From: Thermotogota bacterium
GTDB lineage: Bacteria > Thermotogota > Thermotogae > Thermotogales > DSM-5069
Direction of reading: 5' to 3'
NCBI GenBank assembly: GCA_029551145.1
Contig: JAKPGA010000012.1
Location: 1-64,000 of the forward strand
Length of the DNA: 64,000 bases
The position numbers and the translations under genes were made by a program. The notes below the pieces were generated by a model, which was not told the DNA's origin, did not search any database, and saw nothing but the letters and a program-made list of their open reading frames with translations. Below are positions 35,463 to 44,783 of the stretch, one piece after another; within the stretch, counting starts at the first letter, position 1, and every line of letters begins with the position of its first letter.

Positions 35463-36455
35463 ATGAAAAAGGTACTAACAGTTTTGCTGGTAGTTGTGTC
35501 ATTAACCTTGATCTTTGCGGAATGGAAACCCACCAAGTCCATCACCGTTATCGTTCCATGGTCGGCTGGTGGTTCAACGGACCAAGTAGCCAGAATGATC
35601 GCAAGTCAAATGGAACCGTTGCTCGGTCGCAAATTCGTGATTGTGAACACCCCTGGTGGAGCTGGTTCGATCGGTACAGTCAATACCTGGAACGCACCTC
35701 ACGATGGTTATACCTGGACGGCAAATGCGGTTCTCGATCTTACAAAGTATGCATTGCTTGAAGAAACAATACCATTCACGCACAGGAGCTGGAAGTACTT
35801 TCTGCCCATCTATGCACCGAATGTCGTTGTCGTGAATCCAAATACACCTTATAAAACGATTGATGAACTTATCCAAGCTATGAAAGCCAATCCAGAGATC
35901 GCCATTGGATCTGCAGGAACAGGCAGCGGAGGACATGTTGCAGCCGAAATCTTTGCTGAATATTTTGGATTGAAGTACAAACATACACCTTATGCTGGCG
36001 GAAATCCTGCAACCGTTGCTGTGGTTTCGGGAGAGGTCGTTGGAAATATGCAATTCTCAATGGAAGTAGCAGATATGCTTAGAGCAGGAAAGTTGAGAGC
36101 TCTTTGCACTCTTAGTGCCGAACCATTGACTATTTCAGGCTATGGCACAATACCGTCTATTCGCCAGTGGTATCCAGATTTCCCAGATGTGGGTGCCTAC
36201 TTTGGGTTGGTAATCCCAGCAGATGTACCAGCTGAAGTCTTGGAAACTGTTGGACAGGTTTTTGAGAAAGCTGCCAATTCTCAGGCTATGAAAGATTGGG
36301 CGGATAAGCAGGGTTTGGTTTCTGTTTGCATTTACGGTGATCAAGCGAGTGAAATAGTCGAGCAAGTTGCAAGACGAGTTACCTGGCTTTTGTACGACAG
36401 AGGTGTCTTAAAGATCTCTCCAGAAAAGTACAACATTCCAAGAATAGGTCAATGA
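35463..36455 (+). CDS. tctC: Tripartite tricarboxylate transporter substrate-binding protein (TctC family)
   Basis: A 330-residue secreted binding protein with signal peptide (1-19, FAE cleavage region) and no lipobox. KSITVIVPWSAGGSTDQVAR (about 25-44) is the TctC hallmark, with GAGSIGTVNTW and GSGGHVAAEIFAEYFGLK following. It captures a carboxylate outside the membrane for TctAB. ATG 35463 follows GGGAGGGA. First gene of the 35.4-44.5 kb operon; the ligand is unknown. Confidence 0.92.
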   Translation: MKKVLTVLLVVVSLTLIFAEWKPTKSITVIVPWSAGGSTDQVARMIASQMEPLLGRKFVIVNTPGGAGSIGTVNTWNAPHDGYTWTANAVLDLTKYALLEETIPFTHRSWKYFLPIYAPNVVVVNPNTPYKTIDELIQAMKANPEIAIGSAGTGSGGHVAAEIFAEYFGLKYKHTPYAGGNPATVAVVSGEVVGNMQFSMEVADMLRAGKLRALCTLSAEPLTISGYGTIPSIRQWYPDFPDVGAYFGLVIPADVPAEVLETVGQVFEKAANSQAMKDWADKQGLVSVCIYGDQASEIVEQVARRVTWLLYDRGVLKISPEKYNIPRIGQ

Positions 36456-36500
36456 TCTACGGCGCCCACACTCGTGGGCGCTATTTTGGGAGGTTTTACC

Positions 36501-36950
36501 TTGAAAGATAAGATAACCGCCGTTATTTTTATATCCTTAGCTTTGTTCTTTCTCATAAATGCTATGTTGATGCCATTCACAACTGAGTATGGAAAATACG
36601 GAGCTCCTGGCATAGTACCTATCGTTCTTTCAGTGATTGTGATCTTATTGAACCTGATTATGATGCTGCGCAAAAAACAAGAGAAAGCTCCAGTGCAAAT
36701 AACCAATGGAGATAGAAAGAAGTTGTTCTCTTTTGAAAATAAAAGGCTTTTGATCTCTGTTATATTTTGCTTAACTTATGTTCTATTGTTGGGCCATTTG
36801 AATTTCATAGCCTTGACAAGTGTTTTTGTGTCGGTTCTTTCCCTTATCTTTTACAGAAAGAAACCTATTCTGGTTATATTAACCTCGGTGCTTGTTACCT
36901 ACGGTATTTACTACATATTTCAGAAACTCTTTCTTCTGCCTTTACCCTGA
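36501..36950 (+). CDS. tctB: Tripartite tricarboxylate transporter small membrane subunit (TctB family)
   Basis: A 149-residue protein with four helices, the size and layout of TctB (ITAVIFISLALFFLINAML, then YGAPGIVPIVLSVIVILLNLIMM, and two C-terminal helices). TctB families vary greatly in sequence, so the assignment leans on its place between tctC and tctA. TTG 36501 follows GGGAGG by 7 bases. Confidence 0.88.
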   Translation: MKDKITAVIFISLALFFLINAMLMPFTTEYGKYGAPGIVPIVLSVIVILLNLIMMLRKKQEKAPVQITNGDRKKLFSFENKRLLISVIFCLTYVLLLGHLNFIALTSVFVSVLSLIFYRKKPILVILTSVLVTYGIYYIFQKLFLLPLP

Positions 36951-36964
36951 GGGAGTGTGTGCCG

Positions 36965-38470
36965 ATGAACGTACTGGGAAGTTATTTTGAATATATCGTT
37001 GAGATGCTCTCTGATCCTTTACTTTTGTTCAACATGGCTTGGGCGACCTTACTTGGCATCCTTATTGGTGTTTTGCCTGGCTTGACCGCAACGCTCGGTG
37101 TTGCTATTCTAACAACGCTCACCTTTGGTTTTCCCGCAAAGACTGCCATAGCCATGTTGATTGGTGTCTATATCGGTGCGATCTATGGAGGAAGTAGAAC
37201 AGCGATTGTCTTGAACATACCTGGAACACCTGCTAATGCCGCAACAACAGTTGACGGTTTTCCCCTTGCTCGTTCTGGCTACGCAGGTTTCGCCTTGAAT
37301 GTCGCAACTATCATGTCTGGCATCGGATCAATTATCGGTGCTCTTTTCATAGTCACGCTTGCTCCATTATTGGGTAAACTCGCTCTTCAGTTTGGTTCAT
37401 GGGAGTTTGCAGTTCTTGCTATCTTTGGCACGATCATCGCTGGCAGTCTGACGGCACCCAAGGACCCACTGAAAGGTTGGATAGCAGGTTTTCTCGGTTT
37501 GATGATCTCACAGATTGGAATGGACGAAATCACTTCCTATCCACGTTATACCTTTGGGAATATTCAATTGTATGGGGGAATTGCCCTACTTCCTGTTCTG
37601 GTCGGGGTCTATGGTATACCTGAGATCCTCATGAGTTTGAAGAGAACAACAAAGGCAGAAGTGGCTTTAGACTTTTCTAAGAAGAAAAGTGATCTGTCTT
37701 ATGGTGGAACAATTCTCAAGAACTGGCTTAACATAATCAGATCTGGAATAGTTGGCGTTTTTATCGGTGTCATCCCCGGTGTGGGTGAGGATGTTGCATC
37801 TTGGGTTTCTTATGATTTGGCAAAACGTTCAAGCAAAGAACCTGAGAAATTCGGCAACGGTTCCATTGAAGGGTTGTCATCCGCAGAAACTGCGAACAAC
37901 GCTTGTGTCGCGGGGGCGATAATACCAGTACTCACGCTTGCAGTACCTGGAAGTGCACCCGCAGCGGTGTTGCTTGCGGCTCTGTGGATACACGGTGTCC
38001 GAGCTGGACCGCTGCTACCCATCGAACATCCGGAGATGATTGGTAACGTCGCGGCTATGTTCACAATAGCAACCATCTTGATGGTAATCTTTGGATTGGT
38101 TATCACAAGATTGTTCCTCAAAATCCTTCTTGTACCAACAGAGATTCTCATGCCAATAATCTTCGTACTCTGTGTGGTTGGTACCTATGTGCTTAATGGG
38201 CGTATGTTCGATGTGTGGATAATGTTGCTCTTTGGGCTGTTGGGTTATTTCATGCGGTTGAACGATTTTCCCGCAGCTCCTTTTGTCCTTGGTTTCATTT
38301 TGGGACCGATGGCAGACACCAATTTGAGACGAGCTCTAATGCTTGCAAAAGGTAGTTTACTTCCGTTTGTAACGCGTCCTGTGTCCCTGGTACTTCTGAT
38401 TGCAATAGTTCTTGTGATAGCCTCCAAATACATCCCAAAAAGGCGAGGTGCGAAAAATGAAAACGAATAA
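36965..38470 (+). CDS. tctA: Tripartite tricarboxylate transporter large membrane subunit (TctA family)
   Basis: A 501-residue permease with about eleven or twelve helices. GILIGVLPGLTATLGVAIL (about 30-48) and the repeated FIGVIPGVGEDVASWVSYDL motif are the paired TctA signatures, and GGSRTAIVLNIPGTPANAAT is also conserved. It uses an ion gradient to import the ligand of TctC. ATG 36965 follows GAGGGAG. Its 3' end overlaps the next gene by 14 bases. Confidence 0.95.
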   Translation: MNVLGSYFEYIVEMLSDPLLLFNMAWATLLGILIGVLPGLTATLGVAILTTLTFGFPAKTAIAMLIGVYIGAIYGGSRTAIVLNIPGTPANAATTVDGFPLARSGYAGFALNVATIMSGIGSIIGALFIVTLAPLLGKLALQFGSWEFAVLAIFGTIIAGSLTAPKDPLKGWIAGFLGLMISQIGMDEITSYPRYTFGNIQLYGGIALLPVLVGVYGIPEILMSLKRTTKAEVALDFSKKKSDLSYGGTILKNWLNIIRSGIVGVFIGVIPGVGEDVASWVSYDLAKRSSKEPEKFGNGSIEGLSSAETANNACVAGAIIPVLTLAVPGSAPAAVLLAALWIHGVRAGPLLPIEHPEMIGNVAAMFTIATILMVIFGLVITRLFLKILLVPTEILMPIIFVLCVVGTYVLNGRMFDVWIMLLFGLLGYFMRLNDFPAAPFVLGFILGPMADTNLRRALMLAKGSLLPFVTRPVSLVLLIAIVLVIASKYIPKRRGAKNENE

Positions 38471-39641
38471 GATAAGAGTTGGGATAGTCGGTGCGGGATT
38501 TGTATCTCACATTCACATAAACGCCTACAGGGAGAACAAGGAATTTTTTGAGGTCGTCGGAATTTGTGCTTCTCACATCGAGAACGCAGAAAAAATGGCG
38601 AATCATTATGGGATTTCAAGAGTTTTCACAGATTATCAGCAACTTGTGAAAAGTGATTTGGTCGATGTCGTTGATGTCTGCGTGCCAACGAATGTGCACG
38701 AAGAGGTCATTTTAGCTGCGCTTGAAAACGGCAAACATGTGATATGTGAAAAACCTTTGACAGGATATTTCGGTGAAGATATCCCCGATATAGAAAAAAT
38801 TGGAGAAGTAGATAAGCAACACATGTACCAGAAGGTGTTCGCAAAGATACAGAAGATAGAGGAAGCTCTGAAATCTGGAAAGTCAAAATTCATGTATGCC
38901 GAGAACTTCGTTTACGCACCAGCCGTGAGTAAGGCAAAGAGAATGATTTCTGTTTCAAAGGCACCAATACTCGAATTGAGGGCCGAGGAAAGTCATTCGG
39001 GTTCTCATGCGAGTTATTCCAGAAAGTGGAAGACGGCCGGCGGAGGGAGTCTTCTGAGAATGGGTTCACACCCGGTCGGCGTGGTTATACATTTGAAGCA
39101 TTTTGAGGGAAGACTTAGGTATGGCAAGCCGATTCATGTCAAATCTGTTTTCGGGGAAGTAGGAAAGCTGACCAAAATTGAAAGTTTTAAGAGTTTTGAA
39201 AAACCTTACATGGTAACCGAATGGGTAGATGTTGAAGATTGGTCGTGCGCAGTTTTGACCTTTGAAGATGATTCAAAAGCGATAGTGATGTCAAACGATA
39301 TAAGTCTGGGAGGAGTAAAGAATTTCGTACAAATAAATACTGCCAATGGAATGATATACTGCAACATAACACCCAACAATATGATGGTTGCTTATTCTCC
39401 TTCCCCAGAAACTTGGGGTGGTGAGTACATAGCGGAAAAGATAGAAACAAAAGCTGGTTGGACTTTTCCATCTCCAGAAGAAGACTGGGTCAGAGGTTAT
39501 CCTCAAGAGATCAAGGATTTTGCCTTGACAATTTCCAGTAATAAGGAACCAGAATCAGGTTTTGAACTCGCAAAAGAAACTGCGATGGTTATATATGCAA
39601 CTTATCTCTCAGCAGACAAGGGCGTCAGAATAGATTTGTGA
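38457..39641 (+). CDS. Gfo/Idh/MocA-family NAD(P)-dependent oxidoreductase
   Basis: A 394-residue enzyme with an N-terminal Rossmann fold (RVGIVGAGFVSHIHINAYRE, about 6-25) and the family motif HVICEKPLTG (about 97-106) holding the catalytic-region Lys. The C-terminal domain follows; LLRMGSHPVGVVIHL resembles the usual active-site His region. Compared with most relatives there is extra sequence after EKPLTG (about 20 residues). It probably oxidises a hydroxyl of the transported compound or a derivative. ATG overlaps the tctA end. Confidence 0.88.
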   Translation: MKTNKIRVGIVGAGFVSHIHINAYRENKEFFEVVGICASHIENAEKMANHYGISRVFTDYQQLVKSDLVDVVDVCVPTNVHEEVILAALENGKHVICEKPLTGYFGEDIPDIEKIGEVDKQHMYQKVFAKIQKIEEALKSGKSKFMYAENFVYAPAVSKAKRMISVSKAPILELRAEESHSGSHASYSRKWKTAGGGSLLRMGSHPVGVVIHLKHFEGRLRYGKPIHVKSVFGEVGKLTKIESFKSFEKPYMVTEWVDVEDWSCAVLTFEDDSKAIVMSNDISLGGVKNFVQINTANGMIYCNITPNNMMVAYSPSPETWGGEYIAEKIETKAGWTFPSPEEDWVRGYPQEIKDFALTISSNKEPESGFELAKETAMVIYATYLSADKGVRIDL

Positions 39642-39658
39642 AGTTAGGAGGCTGAACG

Positions 39659-40819
39659 ATGGATCTGTCTTGCGAGTATGTTGGTCTCAGAATAAAGAAT
39701 CCTATCATTGTTGCGTCTTCAGGGCTTGCTGAGAATCTGAAAAACATGAAAAAAGCAGAAGAACATGGTGCTGCGTGTGTCGTTGCCAAATCTTTCTTTG
39801 AGGAAAAAGTGTGTCGGATATCTCCAACACCGAGGTTCGAAATCATAGATAGAAAGATGGGAAAACTGAGATCACAGACTTTTTATTCCTTTGAACAAGC
39901 GAGTCCATTTGAGGCTGGTGAGTACTTCGAGGAGATTAGAAAGGCAGTGAACACACTCTCGATTCCAGTTATACCCAGTATAAACTGTGTAACCGACGAC
40001 GGGTGGAAAAGATTTTCAAAGATGGCTGAAGAAGTTGGTGCTCCCGCGGTTGAGTTGAACGTTTCCTGCCCCCACGGCTCGATTTCTTTTAGAGGTGGAG
40101 ATGTTGAGGAGAAGATCCTGACTGTGGCGAGAATTGTGCGTGAAACGGTTAAAATACCAGTAATCGTAAAACTCCCGATGCAACTGTCTTCACCGCTCTC
40201 GATGGCGAAGATGCTTGAGAAGATTGGTATAGATGGTGTGGTCATGTTCAATCGTTTAACCGGTCTTGATATCGATCTTGAGAATGAAAGACCTATAATG
40301 CACGGTGGATATGCAGGTCATGGTGGACCCTGGGCCTTCAATTATGTTCTAAGGTGGATTGTTAACAGCAGCCCCCATCTAAATCTTTCAATAGCCGCTT
40401 CCGGCGGTGTTGGAAGTGGCGAAGACATCGTAAAGTACATCTATGCCGGTGCCGATGTTGTAGAGGTGTGCAGTTTGATATATCTTGTCGGTTACCAAGC
40501 CGTAGAGATGTTGCTTGACCAAGTCAGGAGTTTCATGACAAAGAAACACTACTCGAATTTCTTGCAATTCAGAGGCAAAATAAGTGGTAAAGCAATCCTT
40601 GGTAACGAAGAAATAGACAGAAGACGTCTTTTCAAAGCGAGGATAGATCCAGCACTGTGTACATCTTGTGGCACCTGTCGGAATGTGTGCATCTACGACG
40701 CCCCATACCCATCGAACAGAAACTACGTCGTTGGAGATCAATGTGACGGTTGCGGGCTGTGTGTTAAATTGTGTCCAGTCAAGGCTATAACGATGGTGCC
40801 CTGGGAGGATGGACGATGA
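39659..40819 (+). CDS. Dihydroorotate-dehydrogenase-like flavoprotein with C-terminal 2x[4Fe-4S] ferredoxin
   Basis: A 386-residue protein. The barrel domain starts like class 1 DHOD and dihydropyrimidine dehydrogenase (YVGLRIKNPIIVASSGLAEN) and carries VELNVSCPHG, IPVIVKLPMQ and IAASGGVGSGEDIVKYIYAGA for FMN and substrate binding. The C-terminal domain has two 4Fe-4S motifs, CTSCGTCRNVC and CDGCGLCVKLCPV. It resembles PreA but lies in a carboxylate-uptake operon without pyrimidine genes, so the substrate is unknown. Its stop overlaps the next start as ATGA. Confidence 0.88.
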   Translation: MDLSCEYVGLRIKNPIIVASSGLAENLKNMKKAEEHGAACVVAKSFFEEKVCRISPTPRFEIIDRKMGKLRSQTFYSFEQASPFEAGEYFEEIRKAVNTLSIPVIPSINCVTDDGWKRFSKMAEEVGAPAVELNVSCPHGSISFRGGDVEEKILTVARIVRETVKIPVIVKLPMQLSSPLSMAKMLEKIGIDGVVMFNRLTGLDIDLENERPIMHGGYAGHGGPWAFNYVLRWIVNSSPHLNLSIAASGGVGSGEDIVKYIYAGADVVEVCSLIYLVGYQAVEMLLDQVRSFMTKKHYSNFLQFRGKISGKAILGNEEIDRRRLFKARIDPALCTSCGTCRNVCIYDAPYPSNRNYVVGDQCDGCGLCVKLCPVKAITMVPWEDGR

Positions 40820-42594
40820 AAAAACTCTGTGCCGATGTCGTGGTGATTGGTGCTGGAGGAGCGGGATTAAGGGCCGCACTCTCTGCCAAGGAAACGGCGC
40901 CCGAACTCGACGTCTTGTTGATCAGTAAGAAACCCTTGGGAAAGGGTGGCACGACTGCCCTTGCTTGTTCCGATCGAATGGCCTTTCACGCCACATTGCC
41001 CTATACCTTGCCCGTGCAGGAAAACTACAAGCATCACGCACTGGACATATACAGAATAGGTGGAGAGGTCTCAGATTACGATCTCGCTGAAGTCCTTGCA
41101 AGGGAAAGTCATAAGGCAGTTGAATATCTTTTGAGTATAGGAGTCCCCTTTGCAAGAACAAAAGACGGAACTGTTGATCAGTTTCTCACAGACGGCTCGA
41201 TCTACCCGAGGGCGTGTTATGTTGGGCCAGAGACGGCTATAGAAATTGCCAAAGCCTTGATCAGACAAATCCGTTCTACGAACGTCCACATTGTGGAGAA
41301 TCTGATGGTCTATGATTTTGTTGTGAAAGATCAACGTGTTCTTGCTGCAAAAGCTGTAGATATTTTGAACAATGAGTTGTATCTGATTCAAGCAAAGTCG
41401 TTTGTGCTTGCAACAGGTGGTGCCGGGGCTCTTTATTCGAATAATGTATTTCCAAACGAGATGACGGGCGATGGTTACGCAGCTGCATTGAGAGCTGGAG
41501 CACAGTTAGTGAATATGGAATTCATGCAAATTGGTATATGTCATCCAAATCTTTTATTCGCAAGTTCAGGGAGTATGTTCAGAAGCCTTCCGAAAATAGT
41601 GGATGAAACAGGTAAAGAATTTCTGCTTGACTATCTTACACAAGAAGACAGGCAACAATTGGCAGTACTTGAATTCAAGAAGGGTGCGCATTGGCCTGTA
41701 TCATACGAATCTCCAACAAAGGTGATTGACCTTGTGATCTACGCACATACCATGAAAGGGCACAAGGTGTTCCTGGACTTTACCGATAATCCATCGTATT
41801 TTTCTGCTCACCAAATACCAGAGGAAATACTCAAATGGAGCGAGAAGGTAGGTAGAGAACTGTTCTTCGGTACAAACCCATTTGAAAGGCTTGTAAAGAT
41901 CAACCCAGCTGTTGTCGAGTGGTTGAAGGAAAGGCATATAGATCTTTCAAAGGAACCTTTGCAAGTGCGAAACTCTTTGCAACACTTCCAGGGTGGAATA
42001 AAAATAGACAAGAATGCCCAGACCACTGTGAAAGGGCTATATGCGGCTGGCGAGTGTGCCGGCGGGCAACACGGTGCGAATAGACCGGGCGGGAATTCCT
42101 TGCTCGACACACAGGTTTTCGGCGCGATAGCCGGGCGAAATGCAGCAATTGAGGCAAGGCAGATGACATTTGTTCCAGTTGAGACGAACCAAGATATCTT
42201 CAATTCGGGTGAGATTCCATCATCTAACGCAAGAAGATTGATCATTGAAACAATGTCCAAATCGGCTTTTTTGGTCAGAAAAGAGGGAGAAATTGCAAGA
42301 GCTCTCGACACAATTCAGTCTTTGGAAAATCAAGGCATATGCTTGGACGAAAGAGGCCTATCACATTTGCTCGAAACAAAGAACATGCTTCTTCTCGCCA
42401 AGGTAATACTAACTGCCATTCTACTCAGAGATGAAAGCCGTGGTCCTCATCTGAGATTTTCCCATTTTGAACCTCCCGTCATGAATTTTTTGCCAAGAAA
42501 AGATGAGTGGAACAAATACATCGTTTTCTGGCTCGACACAGATCAAAAGCTTCGTTATGAAGTGAGATTTCCAGTCAGACCAAGGGGTGATTGA
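40816..42594 (+). CDS. Fumarate reductase/succinate dehydrogenase-like FAD-dependent oxidoreductase
   Basis: A 592-residue flavoprotein of the FrdA/SdhA/NadB superfamily. The FAD fold begins VVVIGAGGAGLRAALSA; FVLATGGAGALY, HFQGGIKID and GLYAAGECAGGQHGANRPGG are the conserved capping and FAD motifs, and the His of HFQGG matches the family. It is soluble, with no signal peptide. Coupling by ATGA overlap to the Fe-S flavoprotein before it suggests the two pass electrons between them. The physiological substrate is not known. Confidence 0.9.
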   Translation: MKKLCADVVVIGAGGAGLRAALSAKETAPELDVLLISKKPLGKGGTTALACSDRMAFHATLPYTLPVQENYKHHALDIYRIGGEVSDYDLAEVLARESHKAVEYLLSIGVPFARTKDGTVDQFLTDGSIYPRACYVGPETAIEIAKALIRQIRSTNVHIVENLMVYDFVVKDQRVLAAKAVDILNNELYLIQAKSFVLATGGAGALYSNNVFPNEMTGDGYAAALRAGAQLVNMEFMQIGICHPNLLFASSGSMFRSLPKIVDETGKEFLLDYLTQEDRQQLAVLEFKKGAHWPVSYESPTKVIDLVIYAHTMKGHKVFLDFTDNPSYFSAHQIPEEILKWSEKVGRELFFGTNPFERLVKINPAVVEWLKERHIDLSKEPLQVRNSLQHFQGGIKIDKNAQTTVKGLYAAGECAGGQHGANRPGGNSLLDTQVFGAIAGRNAAIEARQMTFVPVETNQDIFNSGEIPSSNARRLIIETMSKSAFLVRKEGEIARALDTIQSLENQGICLDERGLSHLLETKNMLLLAKVILTAILLRDESRGPHLRFSHFEPPVMNFLPRKDEWNKYIVFWLDTDQKLRYEVRFPVRPRGD

Positions 42595-42595
42595 A

Positions 42596-43690
42596 GTGAA
42601 ATCAAAGGCTATGGTGCTTGAGCAATTCAACAAACCACTTTCAGAAAGAGAATTCGACATACCTCCTCTGCCTGAGGACGGTATCTTGGTCAAACTCCTT
42701 GCGAGTGGTGTGTGTGGAAGTGATCTTCACATGGCAAAAGGTGAGGATCCAAGAACCCCTTTGCCTATAATTCTCGGACATGAAGGTGTCGGAGAAATAG
42801 TTCAGATAAATGGCAGAAAAAGAGATCTCAACGGTGAAGAGCTCAACGTGGGAGACTGGGTGATCTGGGACCGTGGAATAGTTTGCAACGAGTGCTTTTG
42901 GTGCAAGGTAGCAAAACAACCATACCTGTGCCCGAACAGAAAGATCTATGGTATAAACCTGTCATGCAAGGATTATCCACACCTTTTGGGTGCATACAGC
43001 GAGTACATGGTTTTGTTCAGGGAGACCCAGATGATTAAAGTACCCAAATCGATCGACCCGGCGAGTATAGTACTGGCTGGTTGCTCTGGTGCAACCTCAA
43101 TGCACGGTTTTGATACACTCACAGAGCCTTTGATTGGTAAGACCGTGGTCGTGCAAGGTGCAGGACCCTTAGGTGTCTTCTGTGTAGTTGCCGCCAAGTC
43201 ACTTGGTGCATCCACAGTGGTTATGGTAAGTGGAACAAAACAAAGACTTGACTTAGCAAAGGAGGCAGGTGCAGATTTATTAATCAATCGTCATGAAAGT
43301 TCTTTGGAGGAGAGAATCGCGATCTTACAGAATCTCACGCACAATCGCGGTGCAGATGTGGTGATAGAAGCCAGTGGAAGTAGCAATGCCTTACTTGAGG
43401 GTTTCAGATTGCTCAGACGTGGGGGCACATATTTGGTGACCGGAGTTGCCGTACCTCAGCAATGTATACCTGTCGATGTCTACCAGGATATCGTTCTGAA
43501 GAATATTGATCTGAAGGGTGTATGGGTAAGCGATGCGAGGCACTTGGTTCAGGCGGTTGATTTGGTGATCCGACACACGAAGATCTTCGAAAAACTTGTA
43601 ACTCACAGGCTACCACTGAGTCAGGCAAACGAGGCGCTCAGACTGGTGGAAGAAAGGCAGGCGCTGAAGGTTGTACTCACATTTCAATGA
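42596..43690 (+). CDS. Zinc-dependent alcohol dehydrogenase (MDR family)
   Basis: A 364-residue medium-chain dehydrogenase. Catalytic zinc motifs CGSDLH and GHEGVGEIV, the structural-zinc lobe CNECFWCKVAKQPYLC (C-x2-C-x2-C-x7-C) and the nucleotide loop VVVQGAGPLGVFCVVAAKSL are all intact. It should oxidise a secondary alcohol or polyol of the pathway with NAD(P). GTG 42596 is preferred, 8 bases after AAGGGG; it follows the flavoprotein stop by 1 base. Confidence 0.92.
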   Translation: MKSKAMVLEQFNKPLSEREFDIPPLPEDGILVKLLASGVCGSDLHMAKGEDPRTPLPIILGHEGVGEIVQINGRKRDLNGEELNVGDWVIWDRGIVCNECFWCKVAKQPYLCPNRKIYGINLSCKDYPHLLGAYSEYMVLFRETQMIKVPKSIDPASIVLAGCSGATSMHGFDTLTEPLIGKTVVVQGAGPLGVFCVVAAKSLGASTVVMVSGTKQRLDLAKEAGADLLINRHESSLEERIAILQNLTHNRGADVVIEASGSSNALLEGFRLLRRGGTYLVTGVAVPQQCIPVDVYQDIVLKNIDLKGVWVSDARHLVQAVDLVIRHTKIFEKLVTHRLPLSQANEALRLVEERQALKVVLTFQ

Positions 43691-44492
43691 GTTAAAAGAC
43701 AAAAAGAGTTCTCTGGAAAGTCCAAAGAAACTGTTGAGCATTATTGATTATATTGTTCGAAGTCCTCAAGGCGTTAGCGTGGCAGATGTGGCGAAGAATT
43801 TCTCGATGAGTATTTCAAATGCCTTCAAGTACATGAAATTGCTCGAAGAGTATGGTTTTGTTGTCAAAGATCAAAGCAAGAAGTATATACCGGGTTTCAA
43901 GTTGGTCGACCTGGGGAGCATAGTACTTCGCAGGGTAGGGTTGAGAGACATCGCAAGGCCTCACCTTTTTGATCTGGCTGCGAAAACCCACCAAACGGTA
44001 AACTTGGTCGTGCGCGATGGTGATTGGGCAGTCTACGTCGAAAAAATCGAGTGTGCAGAGAGTATGCCTTTGATGTCACGCATTGGCATGCAGATGCCAT
44101 TGTACAGTACCAGTTTTGGTAAAGCAATACTGGCTTGGTTGCCAAGTGAGGAATTGCAGGAGTATCTCTCACGGGTCAAACTTGTGAAACGAACCAACAA
44201 AACCATTACCGAGCCCCAGAAACTTGTCGAGCACCTGAAGCAGACAAGGCAACGTGGTTATGCGATCGACGATGAAGAAAATGAGTACGGAGTAAGGTGT
44301 GTGGGGGCCGCCATTTTGAACCACGATGGTAAACCGGTTGGTGCTGTGAGTATAGCGGGTTCGAAGAACAAGCTCACGGCGAAATTGATAAAAAGATACG
44401 CATCATTGATAACATATTGCGCCATGGAAATCTCAAAAAAGCTTGGATACAAAGGATCAAATGAATTTTGCCCGAACCAGTCTTTTTCGTAG
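43671..44492 (+). CDS. IclR-family transcriptional regulator
   Basis: About 273 residues: an N-terminal winged helix (LLSIIDYIVRSPQGVSVADV, SISNAFKYMKLLEEYGFVV) and a C-terminal effector domain (GDWAVYVEKIE, RIGMQMPLYSTSFGKAILAW, GYAIDDEENEYGVRCVGAAI). It likely senses the operon's substrate or an intermediate and binds the palindrome at 35414-35434. The start is uncertain: TTG 43671 overlaps the dehydrogenase gene by 20 bases and has only a weak ribosome site. Last gene of the operon. Confidence 0.9.
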   Translation: MYSHFNELKDKKSSLESPKKLLSIIDYIVRSPQGVSVADVAKNFSMSISNAFKYMKLLEEYGFVVKDQSKKYIPGFKLVDLGSIVLRRVGLRDIARPHLFDLAAKTHQTVNLVVRDGDWAVYVEKIECAESMPLMSRIGMQMPLYSTSFGKAILAWLPSEELQEYLSRVKLVKRTNKTITEPQKLVEHLKQTRQRGYAIDDEENEYGVRCVGAAILNHDGKPVGAVSIAGSKNKLTAKLIKRYASLITYCAMEISKKLGYKGSNEFCPNQSFS

Positions 44493-44582
44493 AAGCCGTA
44501 GTCACACCGATTGATACAAACTGCTATCTTTGCATGGATTTTCTGTGTCGTGTTCTAAAATAACTATCAAGGAAGGATTTTA

Positions 44583-44783
44583 TTGAAATTGGAACCCAAT
44601 ACCGTCGCAGGATTCTTCGATGTTATCTTGTACAAGAACGGCGAAAAGAAGATCTTCTCAGAGAAGAAGAGAGTGAGAACTCGAAAGATGGGTGACTGGC
44701 AAAGTAAAAAGACCACGCAGTTCACCTTACGCAAACTGCGTGGGATAGCAAACTTGGCTATAGGGGTTAGAATTCGAAACTAA
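44583..44783 (+). CDS. Possible small basic protein, doubtful
   Basis: A 66-codon ORF starting TTG 44583, 6 bases after GGAAGGA. The product is rich in Lys and Arg (KKIFSEKKRVRTRKMG) and has no recognised domain. It runs through the terminator hairpin at 44713-44743 and 17 bases into the convergent gene, which argues against it. Kept only because the ribosome site is reasonable. Confidence 0.2.
   Translation: MKLEPNTVAGFFDVILYKNGEKKIFSEKKRVRTRKMGDWQSKKTTQFTLRKLRGIANLAIGVRIRN
44713..44743 (-). terminator. Intrinsic terminator of the secretin operon
   Basis: CCACGCAGTT (44713-44722) pairs with AACTGCGTGG (44734-44743), a 10-bp stem. On the minus strand it is followed by TCTTTTTACTTT. It lies 24 bases after the stop of the 44767 gene. 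Confidence 0.88.

Noticed and set aside
36767-36964. 66-residue N-terminal extension of TctA inside tctB
   Set aside because: It overlaps tctB fully, while ATG 36965 has a ribosome site and gives the normal TctA N-terminus.
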